Origin: Halococcus hamelinensis 100A6
GTDB taxonomy: Archaea; Halobacteriota; Halobacteria; Halobacteriales; Halococcaceae
DNA length: 64,000 nt
Assembly (NCBI RefSeq): GCF_000336675.1
Contig: NZ_AOMB01000010.1
Span: 1 to 64,000, forward strand
Direction: 5' to 3'
Positions 34,160-42,867 of the stretch are shown one piece after another. Every line of letters begins with the position of its first letter. Position 1 is the first letter of the stretch. The notes beneath the pieces are model-generated. The model saw only the letters and a list, made by a program, of their open reading frames with translations. It was not told the DNA's origin and did no database searches. A program made the translations under genes and the position numbers.

Positions 34160-34672
34160 ATGGCAGAACGCGACGTTCCCGAGTGGGTCACCCTCACCGA
34201 GGGGGAGTCGGTGCTCTGGGACGGGCATCCAAGCCTCCGACTGATCGCACCCGCGGTCCTCGCGGGGCTGGTGCTCGTGCTCGGCGGGGTCGCGCTCGCG
34301 ATCGTCGTGACCGACCCGACCCTCCGATGGCTGTTCCTCGTCGGCGTTCCGGCCGGCATCGCGGTCGCCGCGTGGTCGTACATCTCGGTCGTGAGCACCC
34401 GGTACGTGCTGACCTCGGAGGAGGTCTACCGGAAGACCGGGCTCCTGAACCGAAACGTCGCCCAGATCCGGCTCGACCGGGTCCAGAACACGACCTGTAG
34501 CCAGTCGCTGACCGAACGGCTGTTCTCCTACGGCGACATCACGATCTACACCGCCGGCTCCGACACCATGGACATCACACTCAGCGACGTGCCGAACCCC
34601 CAGCAGGTGAACCGCCGTCTGACGGAGGCGCTCGACGCCGCCTCCACCTCGGGGGCGCGCGCCGGTCCGTGA
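34160..34672 (+). CDS. PH domain (YdbS-like, bPH2) membrane protein
   Basis: This 170-residue protein has an N-terminal stretch with LTEGESVLWDGHPSLRLI, two helices (about 28-50 and 55-75), then a bPH2 domain. The domain is marked by STRYVLTSEEVYRKTGLLNRN, LDRVQNTTCSQSLTERLFSYGDITIYTAG and NPQQVNRRLTEAL. Such proteins are common in haloarchaea, but their ligand is unknown. The ATG at 34160 is preceded by gctata about 12 bp upstream and gataaatc about 35 bp upstream; the latter is the likely TATA box. Confidence 0.87.
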   Translation: MAERDVPEWVTLTEGESVLWDGHPSLRLIAPAVLAGLVLVLGGVALAIVVTDPTLRWLFLVGVPAGIAVAAWSYISVVSTRYVLTSEEVYRKTGLLNRNVAQIRLDRVQNTTCSQSLTERLFSYGDITIYTAGSDTMDITLSDVPNPQQVNRRLTEALDAASTSGARAGP

Positions 34673-34690
34673 GGTCTCGATAGAGCGAAC

Positions 34691-35566
34691 TCAGTACACC
34701 GTCGCGCCCTCACCGACGCGAGTTCGGAAGGCGCGGGCGGTGATGTCGGCCTCGGCGAACGCATCGAGCATCGCGCTCCCGATCGCCCGCCGGTCGCCCG
34801 CCCGACACGCCGCTATCACCGTGGGTCCCGCGCCGCTCACCGTGACGCCCGTCGCGCCCGCCTCGCGCGCCGCCAGACAGACCGCATCGTAGCCGTCGAT
34901 CAGCTCGGCCCGCGCGGGTGTCACCATCGGGTCCGCCATCCCCCGCCCGACGAGTTCGGGGTCGCCCCGGCACATCCCCACGGTGAGGCTCGCGGCGTTC
35001 CCCACCGTCTCGACCACGTCGTTCATGTCCACCCGGTCGGGCACCACCCGCCGGGCGTCGCGGGTCGAGACTACGGTCTCGGGGAGGCAGGCGACCAGCG
35101 GGATCGAGGTGTCGACCTGGGTGATACCGTCGGGGGTGGCGACCGTGAACCCGCCCAGGATGGAGGGTGCGACGTTGTCGGCGTGGGCCTCGCCCGACAC
35201 CACGGCTTCGCCCTCGGCGGCGATCGGCACGAGTTCTTCCCTGGTGTAGTCACGGTCGTAGAGGTCGCGGAGGCCGACCGCGGCGGCGGCGGCGCTCGCG
35301 GCCGACGAGCCGAGCCCCGAGGCCGGCCGGATCCCCTTGTCGATCTCGATGTGGGCGGGTGCGTCGAGCGCCTCGGCGACCGCGCCGACGGTGTTCTTCT
35401 CCGGGTCCTCCGGGATGTACTCGCTCCCGGTACCCGTGACCTCGATGGTGGTCTCGTCGGCCTTCGAGACTCGAACGATGTCCGCCGGGCGCGACAGCGC
35501 GACGCCGAAGACGTCGAACCCGCTGCCGAGGTTGGCGCTGGTCGCGGGAGCCCGGACGGTGAGCAT
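34691..35566 (-). CDS. thrB: Homoserine kinase
   Basis: This 291-residue GHMP kinase begins MLTVRAPATSANLGSGFDVFG and has the ATP loop RPASGLGSSAASAAAA (motif 2) and the C-terminal GVTVSGAGPTVIAACR (motif 3). It phosphorylates homoserine in threonine synthesis. The length fits the family. The ATG at 35566 removes an upstream unconserved leader that overlaps the divergent Elp3 promoter region. It stands alone, with the other threonine genes elsewhere. Confidence 0.93.
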   Translation of the reverse strand: MLTVRAPATSANLGSGFDVFGVALSRPADIVRVSKADETTIEVTGTGSEYIPEDPEKNTVGAVAEALDAPAHIEIDKGIRPASGLGSSAASAAAAAVGLRDLYDRDYTREELVPIAAEGEAVVSGEAHADNVAPSILGGFTVATPDGITQVDTSIPLVACLPETVVSTRDARRVVPDRVDMNDVVETVGNAASLTVGMCRGDPELVGRGMADPMVTPARAELIDGYDAVCLAAREAGATGVTVSGAGPTVIAACRAGDRRAIGSAMLDAFAEADITARAFRTRVGEGATVY

Positions 35567-35685
35567 GGCCTGCGTTGCGCGCCTCCCCCCAAAAGGGTAG
35601 CGACCACTCGGGGCCACCGTACACGGCTCGCTACGACGAGCAACAGGCTTATTCGAACGCCACGGCGATTCTCCCACCACTACCG

Positions 35686-37335
35686 ATGAGCACCGAGACC
35701 CCGGCGACCGAGACGGAGGCGTTCGAGCGGGTCTGTGAGACGCTGGTCGAACGAATTCTGGACGGAGAGATCGAGCGCGACGATGTCGAGTCGGCCAAAC
35801 TCGACGCGTGTTCGGAGTTCTCGGCCCCGAAGGTCCCGAAGAACTCGGAGATCCTCGACCGTGCGCCCGAGGGCCGCCGCGAGGAGCTCGAGAAAGTCCT
35901 CCAGCGAAAGCCCGTCAGAACCGCCTCGGGCGTCTCGCCGGTGGCGATCATGACCTCGCCGCAGATGTGTCCCCACGGGAAGTGTCTCTACTGTCCCGGC
36001 GGGCCGGCCTCCGAGTTCTCGAGTTCCCAGTCCTACACGGGCCACGAACCCGCCGCCGCACGCGGGGTGCAGAACGACTACGACCCCTACGGACAGGTCA
36101 CTCTCCGGCTGAACCAGCTCCGCGAGATCGGCCACCCAGTGGATAAAGTCGAACTCATCCTGATGGGCGGGACGATGACCGCCCGGAGCCACGACTACCA
36201 GGAGTGGTTCGTCAAGCGCGCGCTCGAAGCCATGAACGACTTCGACCCCGCGGCCGAACCGACCCCCTCCGAGACGGAGAGCTTCGCACAGGATCCGGAC
36301 GAGTACGAGTTCGAGTATCTGGAGGACGTGATCGCCGAGAACGAACACGGCCGGATCCGGAACATCGGGACGACCTTCGAGACCAAACCCGACTGGTGTG
36401 ACCCCGAACAGATCGACCGGATGCTCTCGCTGGGCGGCACGAAGGTCGAAGTCGGGGTCCAGACGACGTACGACGAGATCAACCGGGCGATGCACCGGGG
36501 CCACGGCACCCAGGCCTCCGTCGACGCGAACCGACGGCTCCGGGATGCGGGCTTCAAGGTCGGCTTCCACATGATGCCCGGCCAGCCCGGCATGAGCCGG
36601 GAGATGTGCATCGAGGACTTCAGACGGCTGTTCGAGGAGTCGGAGTGGCGGCCCGACTACCTCAAGATCTACCCGATGCTCGTGGTGCGCGGCACGCGGA
36701 CCTACGACATGTGGCGACAGGGCGAGTACGAACCGCTCGACAACGAGTCGGCCGCCGAGCTCGTCGCCGAGGTCAAGTCGATGATCCCGAAGTACGTCCG
36801 CCTGCAACGCGTCCAGCGCGACATACCGGCGGACTTCATCGACGCGGGCGTCTGGAAGTCGAACCTCCGCCAGCTCGCCCGCCAGCGGATGGAAAATCAC
36901 GGCTGGAGCTGTGACTGCATCCGGTGTCGGGAGGTCGGGATGAACGACGACCCACCCGAGAACGTCGAGCGCGACGTGCTGACCTACGAGTCGGGCGGCG
37001 GCACCGAGCAGTTCATCAGCTACGAGGATCCCGATCGAGACCTCCTCGTGGGGTTCTGTCGGCTCCGCTTCCCGAACGACCCGGTCAGAACGGAGCTTCG
37101 GAACGCGGCCATCGTGCGTGAACTCCACGTCTACGGGCCGATGGTGGAGGTCGGTCAGCAAAGTGCGGATTGGCAGCACAAGGGCTACGGCGGGAAACTC
37201 CTCCGGCACGCCGAGGCGATGGCCGCCGACGCCGGCTACGACGAGCTCGCCGTGATCAGCGGCATCGGCGCGCGCGAGTACTACCACGACCGGGGCTACC
37301 GACAGGACGGCCCGTACGTCTCGAAACGGCTCTGA
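35686..37335 (+). CDS. elp3: tRNA uridine-34 modification enzyme Elp3 (radical SAM/acetyltransferase)
   Basis: This 549-residue protein has the radical SAM cluster motif CPHGKCLYC (Cys95, Cys100, Cys103), followed by GTMTARSHDYQEWFVKRALE and VEVGVQTTYDEINRAMHRGH. A zinc-binding segment WSCDCIRCREVG leads to a C-terminal GNAT domain with QHKGYGGKLLRHAEAMA and EYYHDRGY. It carboxymethylates the wobble uridine of certain tRNAs. Archaea have Elp3 without the other Elongator subunits. A promoter-like gcttattcg lies about 36 bp upstream of the ATG. Confidence 0.96.
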   Translation: MSTETPATETEAFERVCETLVERILDGEIERDDVESAKLDACSEFSAPKVPKNSEILDRAPEGRREELEKVLQRKPVRTASGVSPVAIMTSPQMCPHGKCLYCPGGPASEFSSSQSYTGHEPAAARGVQNDYDPYGQVTLRLNQLREIGHPVDKVELILMGGTMTARSHDYQEWFVKRALEAMNDFDPAAEPTPSETESFAQDPDEYEFEYLEDVIAENEHGRIRNIGTTFETKPDWCDPEQIDRMLSLGGTKVEVGVQTTYDEINRAMHRGHGTQASVDANRRLRDAGFKVGFHMMPGQPGMSREMCIEDFRRLFEESEWRPDYLKIYPMLVVRGTRTYDMWRQGEYEPLDNESAAELVAEVKSMIPKYVRLQRVQRDIPADFIDAGVWKSNLRQLARQRMENHGWSCDCIRCREVGMNDDPPENVERDVLTYESGGGTEQFISYEDPDRDLLVGFCRLRFPNDPVRTELRNAAIVRELHVYGPMVEVGQQSADWQHKGYGGKLLRHAEAMAADAGYDELAVISGIGAREYYHDRGYRQDGPYVSKRL

Positions 37336-37416
37336 GGGTCGGGTTATCGGATAGCGTCGTAGTTGGAACGGGGATGACGAGCTGCCGACGCGGGCGGGGT
37401 TTCGCAGAAAGCGAAC

Positions 37417-37617
37417 TCAGGCGTTGTTCATCCGGAGGGCGGTCTCCGCGCCGCAGACCATACACTCGGTTATCCGATAGGGCTCGCGGGAGAACTCCCG
37501 GTTCTCGCGCTTCTTGCTCTCGGTCCGGAGCTCTATCGAGACTGAATGTGGGGTGTCGCGTTCGCAGTCGTCGCAGGATTCGGTGAGGGCGTCTGCAGAC
37601 TGATTCGTGATCGACAT
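37417..37617 (-). CDS. Small zinc-ribbon protein
   Basis: This 66-residue protein has two CxxC knuckles, CDDC near residue 15 and CMVC near residue 53, separated by a charged stretch with HSVSIELRTESKKREN. This is typical of the many small zinc beta-ribbon proteins in haloarchaea. The ATG at 37617 directly follows an alternative TTG. Its partner and function are unknown. Confidence 0.75.
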   Translation of the reverse strand: MSITNQSADALTESCDDCERDTPHSVSIELRTESKKRENREFSREPYRITECMVCGAETALRMNNA

Positions 37618-37785
37618 CAATGCCCTCTGGGTGAGTCAAGGCTATAAAAACCCGATACCGTTATGCGCCGTTCGGACCGTTCATCCGACTCCACCGCCGA
37701 AGACGGTCGATATCGGTCGTCTGAAACGGTCTTCGTCGTGTATCGTTTCACGGAAGAACGATGAAACGGTTGTGAACGGCCAAAA

Positions 37786-37795
37786 AGTATTTATG
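37786..37795 (+). promoter_or_regulatory. Putative TATA box of the HIT gene
   Basis: AGTATTTATG lies about 60 bp before the ATG at 37853, implying a leader of about 35 nt. Just upstream the octamer TGAAACGG occurs twice, 40 bp apart (37722 and 37762), with an inverted CGTTTCA between them at 37744. It may be a regulatory site. Confidence 0.4.
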
Positions 37796-37852
37796 CACGA
37801 AACGATCCGGCGGGACACGAGCGACTAAACGGGGCGGGGGAGTACGGCACGC

Positions 37853-38395
37853 ATGGACCAGGTGTTCGCGCCGTGGCGTATCGAGTGGGTCGAACGCGAC
37901 GAGGAGTCCGAGGGCTGTGCGTTCTGTGAGCTCCCGGAGCGCGACGCCGACCGCGAGGCGCGGGTCGTCGCCCGGAGCGAGCACGCGTTCTGCCTCCTCA
38001 ACAACGCGCCCTACAACCCGGGTCACGCGATGGTGATCCCTTACCGGCACACCGGCGACTACGCGGCGCTCGACGAGGCCGAACTCCACGACCACTCGCG
38101 ACTCGTCCAGCGCACGATCCGCGCGGTCGAGGCGGGGCTCGACCCCGACGGGCTGAACACCGGGATGAACCTCGGGGACGCCGCCGGGGGTTCGATCGGC
38201 GACCACTGTCACACCCACGTCGTCCCGCGGTGGGCGGGCGACACCAACTTCATGCCGGTGGTGAGCGACACGAAGGTCATCGTCGAGGCGATCGACGACA
38301 CCTACGACCACCTCCGGACGGCGTTCGCGGACCAGGACGGCACGACGGGTCGGGGAACCGACGAGGCGGTCGTCGTGGACACCGACGCGCCCTGA
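37853..38395 (+). CDS. HIT domain nucleotide hydrolase/transferase
   Basis: This 180-residue protein has FAPWRIEWV near the start, a zinc-type CAFC, LLNNAPYNPGHAMVIPYRHT, and the triad HCHTHVVPRWAGD around residue 120. The layout matches the Fhit/AP4A-phosphorylase-like branch, different from the short HIT protein at 13863. It probably acts on dinucleoside polyphosphates or adenylylated compounds. The last 30 residues are low complexity. Confidence 0.92.
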   Translation: MDQVFAPWRIEWVERDEESEGCAFCELPERDADREARVVARSEHAFCLLNNAPYNPGHAMVIPYRHTGDYAALDEAELHDHSRLVQRTIRAVEAGLDPDGLNTGMNLGDAAGGSIGDHCHTHVVPRWAGDTNFMPVVSDTKVIVEAIDDTYDHLRTAFADQDGTTGRGTDEAVVVDTDAP

Positions 38396-38449
38396 CGCGT
38401 TCGTAGGACAGTCGAAGCGGCTTTGGTTCGCGCTCGCCGAGTTTCGGGC

Positions 38450-39415
38450 ATGGAGCGCGCGGCGGCGGTCAGACGTATCGGGCTGGTGGTGCTGGGGGCG
38501 AACGTCGTCCTCGCCGCCGCGAAGGGCTGGGTCTGGCTCGACACCGGCAGCCTCGCGGTCGGCTCCGAGGCCGTCAACAGCCTGATCGACGCCGCCTACG
38601 CGACCGTCGTGCTCGCCGGGCTCTACCTCACCACCCAGCCCCCCGACAGCCAGCATCCCCACGGCCACGAGCGGATCGAGCCGTTCGTCGCGCTCGCGAT
38701 CGCGCTCGCGATCTTTCTGACCGGGGGGACGATCCTCTGGGATTCGGTGACCGCCATCGTCTCGGGTGCGGCCACGGCCACCGAGAGCCCCGCCGCGCTC
38801 GTGGTGCTCGCCGCCGCCGCCGCCGTCAAGTTCGGGCTCTACCGGTACTGTCTCGCGGCGGGCCGAACCCACGACTCGCCCGCGCTGACCGCGACCGCGC
38901 TCGACAACCGCAACGACATCCTCACCGCGAGCGCGGCGTTCGTCGGCGTGCTCGGGGCTCGCTTCGGCTTCCCGATCCTCGACCCGCTCGCCGCCGCCGT
39001 GGTCTCGGTCGGGATCCTCTTTACCGGAGTCGAAGTCGTCCGGGACAACGTCCCGTACCTCATCGGCGGCGCGCCTTCGGACGAACTCCAGAGTACGATC
39101 ATCCGACGCGCGCTCGCCCACCCCGACGTCGAGGGGGCCCACGACGTCATCGCCCACTACGTCGGCCCGGAGATCGACGTCAGCCTCCACATCGAGGTCG
39201 AGGGCGACCGCACCCTCTCGGAGGCCCACGACATCGAGAGCGCGGTCGTGGCGTCGATCCGGACGCTCGACGCGGTCGACGACGTCTTCGTCCACGTCGA
39301 CCCGAAGGAGCTCGGCGAGTGGAAGGCCGACCCCGAGACCGACCGACTGGTCCACGGGCGCGACACGCGACCCACGAACGGCGACGACCCGGCCGCCGAC
39401 GGCGTGCGCGAGTGA
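38450..39415 (+). CDS. Cation diffusion facilitator (CDF) family transporter
   Basis: This 321-residue protein has six helices followed by a cytoplasmic domain (from about residue 205) with HPDVEGAHDVIAHYVGPEIDVSLHIEV, typical of CDF efflux pumps for Zn2+, Fe2+ or Mn2+. In helix 5 the metal motif is DNRND (Asp-x3-Asp). In helix 2 the usual AD...HSxxD is replaced by SEAVNSLID, so one or two common ligands differ and metal specificity is uncertain. A disordered 30-residue tail ends the protein. Confidence 0.87.
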   Translation: MERAAAVRRIGLVVLGANVVLAAAKGWVWLDTGSLAVGSEAVNSLIDAAYATVVLAGLYLTTQPPDSQHPHGHERIEPFVALAIALAIFLTGGTILWDSVTAIVSGAATATESPAALVVLAAAAAVKFGLYRYCLAAGRTHDSPALTATALDNRNDILTASAAFVGVLGARFGFPILDPLAAAVVSVGILFTGVEVVRDNVPYLIGGAPSDELQSTIIRRALAHPDVEGAHDVIAHYVGPEIDVSLHIEVEGDRTLSEAHDIESAVVASIRTLDAVDDVFVHVDPKELGEWKADPETDRLVHGRDTRPTNGDDPAADGVRE

Positions 39416-39488
39416 GCCGCGTCGGGACCGCAGGCGCTCGCGAGCGGGTAACGACGCGTTTAAACCGCCGGACGAGCGTTTCGTATGT

Positions 39489-39944
39489 ATGGCAACTCTC
39501 TACGACGTTCCGGCGGACGCGCTGATCGAGGCGCTCGCCGACCGGCTCGCGGACGAGGTCGAACAGCCCGACTGGGCGCGCTTTACGAAGACCGGCACGG
39601 GCCGCGAACTCCCGCCCGAACAGGACGACTTCTGGGTGACCCGCGCGGGGAGCCTCCTCCGGCGGGTCGCGGTCGACGGGGAGGTCGGCGTCGACCGACT
39701 CACCACCGCCTACGGCGGCTCGAAGGGCGGTTCGAATCGGTATCAGGTCGCGCCCGCCCGGGCGACCGAGGGGAGCGGCAAGATCGTCCGAACCATCCTC
39801 CAGCAGCTCGAAGAGGTCGGCTACGTCGAGACCGCCGAGGGCGAGGGTCGACGCGTCACCGCCGAGGGCCGAAGCCTCCTCGACGAGACCGCGGGCGACG
39901 TGCTCGAAGACCTCGACCGCCCGGAACTCGAACGCTACGCCTGA
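39489..39944 (+). CDS. rps19e: 30S ribosomal protein S19e
   Basis: This 151-residue protein begins MATLYDVPADALIEALADRL and has DWARFTKTG, LLRRVAVDGEVGVDRLTTAYGG and ILQQLEEVGYVE, the signature of eukaryote/archaeal S19e of the small subunit head. The length is normal. A promoter-like gcgtttaaac lies about 30 bp before the ATG. Confidence 0.96.
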   Translation: MATLYDVPADALIEALADRLADEVEQPDWARFTKTGTGRELPPEQDDFWVTRAGSLLRRVAVDGEVGVDRLTTAYGGSKGGSNRYQVAPARATEGSGKIVRTILQQLEEVGYVETAEGEGRRVTAEGRSLLDETAGDVLEDLDRPELERYA

Positions 39945-40013
39945 ATCGACGAAGTACTTCTTCGGTTGCCGTTCGTTACGACCCGTCGACGAGCGCGTGC
40001 TGTTCGGTTCGGC

Positions 40014-40421
40014 TCAAGACGACCGCGTTCGGCCGCGCCGAAGGTAGGTGATGGCGACGGCGAGCGCGGCGAGCGCCTGGAACACGTACCCCACCACGAC
40101 GAGCAGCCCGGCGGGACTCCCCGGGCCGGTCGTCGTGACCAGATAGGTTCCGAACGGCACCGCCCACTGGCCGCCGACCGCACAGATCGTCAGGAGGTCG
40201 ACCCAGCCCTCGAACACGTCGTCGAGTATCGTCCCGTAGAACAGCACCGCGAGCGACCCGACCAACAGCGCGGTCGGGATCGAGCCGAGCCAGCCGGGGA
40301 CCGACTGCGCGCCACCGTAGAGGATCGGGTCGCGCAGGAGTGCGATGTAGGACTCGACGACGAACCCGACGGCTACCCCCGTGAATCCGGACAGACGGAG
40401 AACGAACGAAAATCGACTCAT
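40014..40421 (-). CDS. Four-helix membrane protein of unknown function
   Basis: This 135-residue protein has four evenly spaced hydrophobic helices, short loops and a positively charged C-terminus (RRGRTRSS). No motif or named family is recognised. It is downstream of, and in the same direction as, the Tat-exported protein gene at 40446 (24 bp gap), so it may be co-transcribed. Confidence 0.65.
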   Translation of the reverse strand: MSRFSFVLRLSGFTGVAVGFVVESYIALLRDPILYGGAQSVPGWLGSIPTALLVGSLAVLFYGTILDDVFEGWVDLLTICAVGGQWAVPFGTYLVTTTGPGSPAGLLVVVGYVFQALAALAVAITYLRRGRTRSS

Positions 40422-40445
40422 AGAGACGGGACGAAGTCGAGGAAG

Positions 40446-41162
40446 TTAGGCTGCGGTGGTTCCCTCGTCGCCGGCGGCGCTCGCCTCGGCGTTCGAGGAG
40501 GTGATCTCGGCGGTGACGGTGCCGTCGGGGTTCGTGACCTCGACGGTGAACGAGATGGTGGCCTCGGCCGCGTCGACGGACGTCCCGCCGATGCTCGTCG
40601 TCCCGGACGAGGTGAGCCGCAGCGTGACGTCCTGGCTCTGAGAAGCGCCCTGCGCGACGTTCGTCGGGAAACTGCTGGTCGTGATGTTCGTGCCGTCGAT
40701 GATCGAGAGCGGCGCACACGTGACGGTCGCCAGCCCGTCGTAGCTGCTCATGTCGTCGGCGTCGAACGCGCCGATGGCGCTTGCGCTCGCGTCCGCGACG
40801 CCCGTCTCGGAGTAGACGGTGTGGGTCGCGCCGTCGACGTCGGCCGCGAGGTCGAAGTCGAAGCCGGAGACACCGCCACCGAAGTTCGCCCAGTCGAGGG
40901 TGAACACCGGGGCGACGGTGACGTCCGTCACCTCGCCGGCGTTGGTCGTCACGGGAACCGTCCCGTCGCCGTTCTCCTGAAAGGTGCTCGCCGCGAGCGA
41001 GGGCTGGGTCCCGTACCAGAGCCCGAGCCCGCCGAGTGCGGCCACACCGACTGCACCGGCCGTCCCCCTCATCAGGCGTCGGCGGGTGAAGAACGTCGTC
41101 GGTTCGGTCGATTCGTCGTCGGATCCGGTGCCATCGAACTGAAATGCTGCTTCTTCGCTCAT
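40446..41162 (-). CDS. Tat-exported beta-rich surface protein of unknown function
   Basis: The 238-residue product has an acidic N-terminus of ~25 residues. A twin-arginine motif (TRRRLMRGTAGAVG) and a hydrophobic core (about 35-50) follow without a lipobox, so it is probably secreted or N-terminally anchored. The mature part is Thr/Ser/Ala/Asp-rich and predicted beta-sheet with repeated short strands, as in surface or pilus-like proteins. No family is recognised. The upstream DNA (41163-41330) is AT-rich and carries a palindrome. Confidence 0.7.
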   Translation of the reverse strand: MSEEAAFQFDGTGSDDESTEPTTFFTRRRLMRGTAGAVGVAALGGLGLWYGTQPSLAASTFQENGDGTVPVTTNAGEVTDVTVAPVFTLDWANFGGGVSGFDFDLAADVDGATHTVYSETGVADASASAIGAFDADDMSSYDGLATVTCAPLSIIDGTNITTSSFPTNVAQGASQSQDVTLRLTSSGTTSIGGTSVDAAEATISFTVEVTNPDGTVTAEITSSNAEASAAGDEGTTAA

Positions 41163-41302
41163 TTTTTCCTTCTATAGTGGCTGCTTCATTCGTACAGCCA
41201 TGTTGATCCAGTAGAAACCTCACGTGGTTTAACTGGCTAGTAGTACGAACGGATACACTAAACATATATTTTTCTAAACTCGTCTCAACGATAGTATAGT
41301 TC

Positions 41303-41317
41303 TTTCACAGTGTGAAA
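41303..41317. promoter_or_regulatory. Perfect palindrome TTTCACA-g-TGTGAAA
   Basis: A 7-bp-arm perfect palindrome lies in an AT-rich gap between two minus-strand genes, 50 bp after the CarS stop and 141 bp before the next start. It could be a dimer-binding operator for the surface protein gene or part of a terminator for carS (T/A runs flank it). Sequence alone cannot decide. Confidence 0.4.
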
Positions 41318-41366
41318 AACGTACATAGCACCGGTAGGGCGTTCCGTGACCCCGCGAGGCGCGCCG

Positions 41367-41912
41367 TCACCAGGGTTCGCTCTTCAGCCCGGAACGGTAG
41401 GCGATGAAGTTGGTGCCGAGGTGGAGCAGCGGGGTGAGAACGAGCACGACCACGAGCACCGGCGGGGTGAACGTCGCCGCGAACCAGTCGAGCGCGGCGA
41501 GCGCGGCGAACACGAGGCTGCCGACGACGAAGTCGTACTGGTCGAGGCCGGGAAACGCCGCCCCGCGCTCGCGGCCCGTTCGACGTTTGAGCCCCGAGGC
41601 CGCGATGTCGCCGACCATCGCGCCGAACGGGAGCGCGACCACCACGACCGGTGGAAACGTCGGTACGGGGAGACCGGTCGCGGCCGTGAACGTCGGTACG
41701 AGGGCGTTGAGGACGAGTGCGACCGCCGCGCCGGCGAGGGTGCCGACGGCGGTGCCCCGCCACGTCTTGCCGTCGCCGAGGAGTCGCGCCCCACCGCGGG
41801 TTCGGCCGCCGTCGATCGGTCGGCCCCCGCCGGCGAGGACCGCGGCGTTGTTCGGGACGTAGGCCGGCCCCATGGCCCAGATGGCGACGACGACGGTCTC
41901 GACGAGGCTCAC
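41367..41912 (-). CDS. carS: CDP-archaeol synthase
   Basis: This 181-residue membrane protein (about five helices) has GPAYVPNNAAVL at the N-terminus, the motif LLGDGKTWRGTAVGTLAG and the active-site segment GLDQYDFVVGSLVFA. These mark the CarS (DUF46) enzyme that activates digeranylgeranylglyceryl phosphate with CTP for archaeal polar lipid synthesis. It starts at GTG 41912. The assignment also supports the archaeal origin of the window. Confidence 0.93.
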   Translation of the reverse strand: MSLVETVVVAIWAMGPAYVPNNAAVLAGGGRPIDGGRTRGGARLLGDGKTWRGTAVGTLAGAAVALVLNALVPTFTAATGLPVPTFPPVVVVALPFGAMVGDIAASGLKRRTGRERGAAFPGLDQYDFVVGSLVFAALAALDWFAATFTPPVLVVVLVLTPLLHLGTNFIAYRSGLKSEPW

Positions 41913-41994
41913 GGCTTCGAGTCGCCGCGCGGGACTTTAATTCCCGCGGTCCGGGGAACGATACGCCTTTGGCGCTTTGGCAAAATTTGCAGGC

Positions 41995-42828
41995 ATGATA
42001 CCACCGATCGCGAACCGGTTCGTCGCCGGCGAGACCCACGGAGCGGTCGTCGACCACGCCCGCGAACTCGAAACCCGTGGGGTGCGGAGCATCTGCAACC
42101 GCCTCGGCGAACACTACACCGCGCCCGAACCCGCGGCCGCCGACCGCGACGCCTACCGCTCGCTCCTCGATGCGATCGCCGCCGCCGACGTCGGCGCGTG
42201 TATCTCGGTCAAGCCCTCACAGATCGGCCTCGACGTCTCCGAGGACTGCTTTCGCGACAACTTCGAGCAGATCGTCGACCACGCCGAGGAAAGCGGGACG
42301 TTCGTCTGGCTCGATATGGAGGACCACTCGACGACCGACCCCACGCTCGACGCCTACACCCACCACGCGAACGAGTACGAGCGGGTCGGGGTCTGCGTCC
42401 AGGCCAACCTCAAGCGCACCCCCGAGGACCTCCGCCGGCTCGCCGACTATCCCGGCAAGGTCCGGCTGGTGAAGGGGGCCTACGACGAACCCGGGCACCT
42501 CGCTCACCGGGGACGGGCGCAGGTCAACGACGCCTACCGCGGGTGTCTCGACGTCATGTTCGAGCGCTTCGACGGCGGCATCGCGGTCGCGAGCCACGAC
42601 GCCGCGATGGTGAAACACGCCGTCGACCTGCGGGAGGAGTGGGGAACCGACTTCGAGATCCAGATGCTGATGGGGGTCAGAAACGAGGTTCAGTACGACC
42701 TCGCCGACCGCTACGACGTCTGGCAGTACGTTCCCTACGGCGGCAAGTGGTTCTCGTACTTCTCGCGCCGGGTGATGGAGCGCCGCGAGAACCTCACGTT
42801 CGCCCTCCGCGCGCTGGTCGGTCGATAG
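41995..42828 (+). CDS. Proline dehydrogenase
   Basis: This 277-residue TIM barrel has VKPSQIGLDVSEDCFRDNF, FVWLDMEDHSTTDPTL, VQANLKRTPEDL, VRLVKGAYDEP, IAVASHD and a C-terminal SRRVMERRENL that parallels the substrate-binding YxxRRxxE helix. It oxidises proline to pyrroline-5-carboxylate with FAD. It is the single-domain form, and no P5C dehydrogenase is adjacent. The ATG at 41995 is used because the box ggcgctttggcaaaattt lies just upstream; a TTG at 41977 is possible. Confidence 0.92.
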   Translation: MIPPIANRFVAGETHGAVVDHARELETRGVRSICNRLGEHYTAPEPAAADRDAYRSLLDAIAAADVGACISVKPSQIGLDVSEDCFRDNFEQIVDHAEESGTFVWLDMEDHSTTDPTLDAYTHHANEYERVGVCVQANLKRTPEDLRRLADYPGKVRLVKGAYDEPGHLAHRGRAQVNDAYRGCLDVMFERFDGGIAVASHDAAMVKHAVDLREEWGTDFEIQMLMGVRNEVQYDLADRYDVWQYVPYGGKWFSYFSRRVMERRENLTFALRALVGR

Positions 42829-42867
42829 GGGAAGCGCTGATAACGCCTCCCGCGTATCTTCGACCGA

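Noticed and set aside
37607-37828. A 73-residue plus-strand frame before the HIT gene.
   Set aside because: It covers promoter-like AT-rich DNA, starts inside the zinc-ribbon gene and has no recognisable features.
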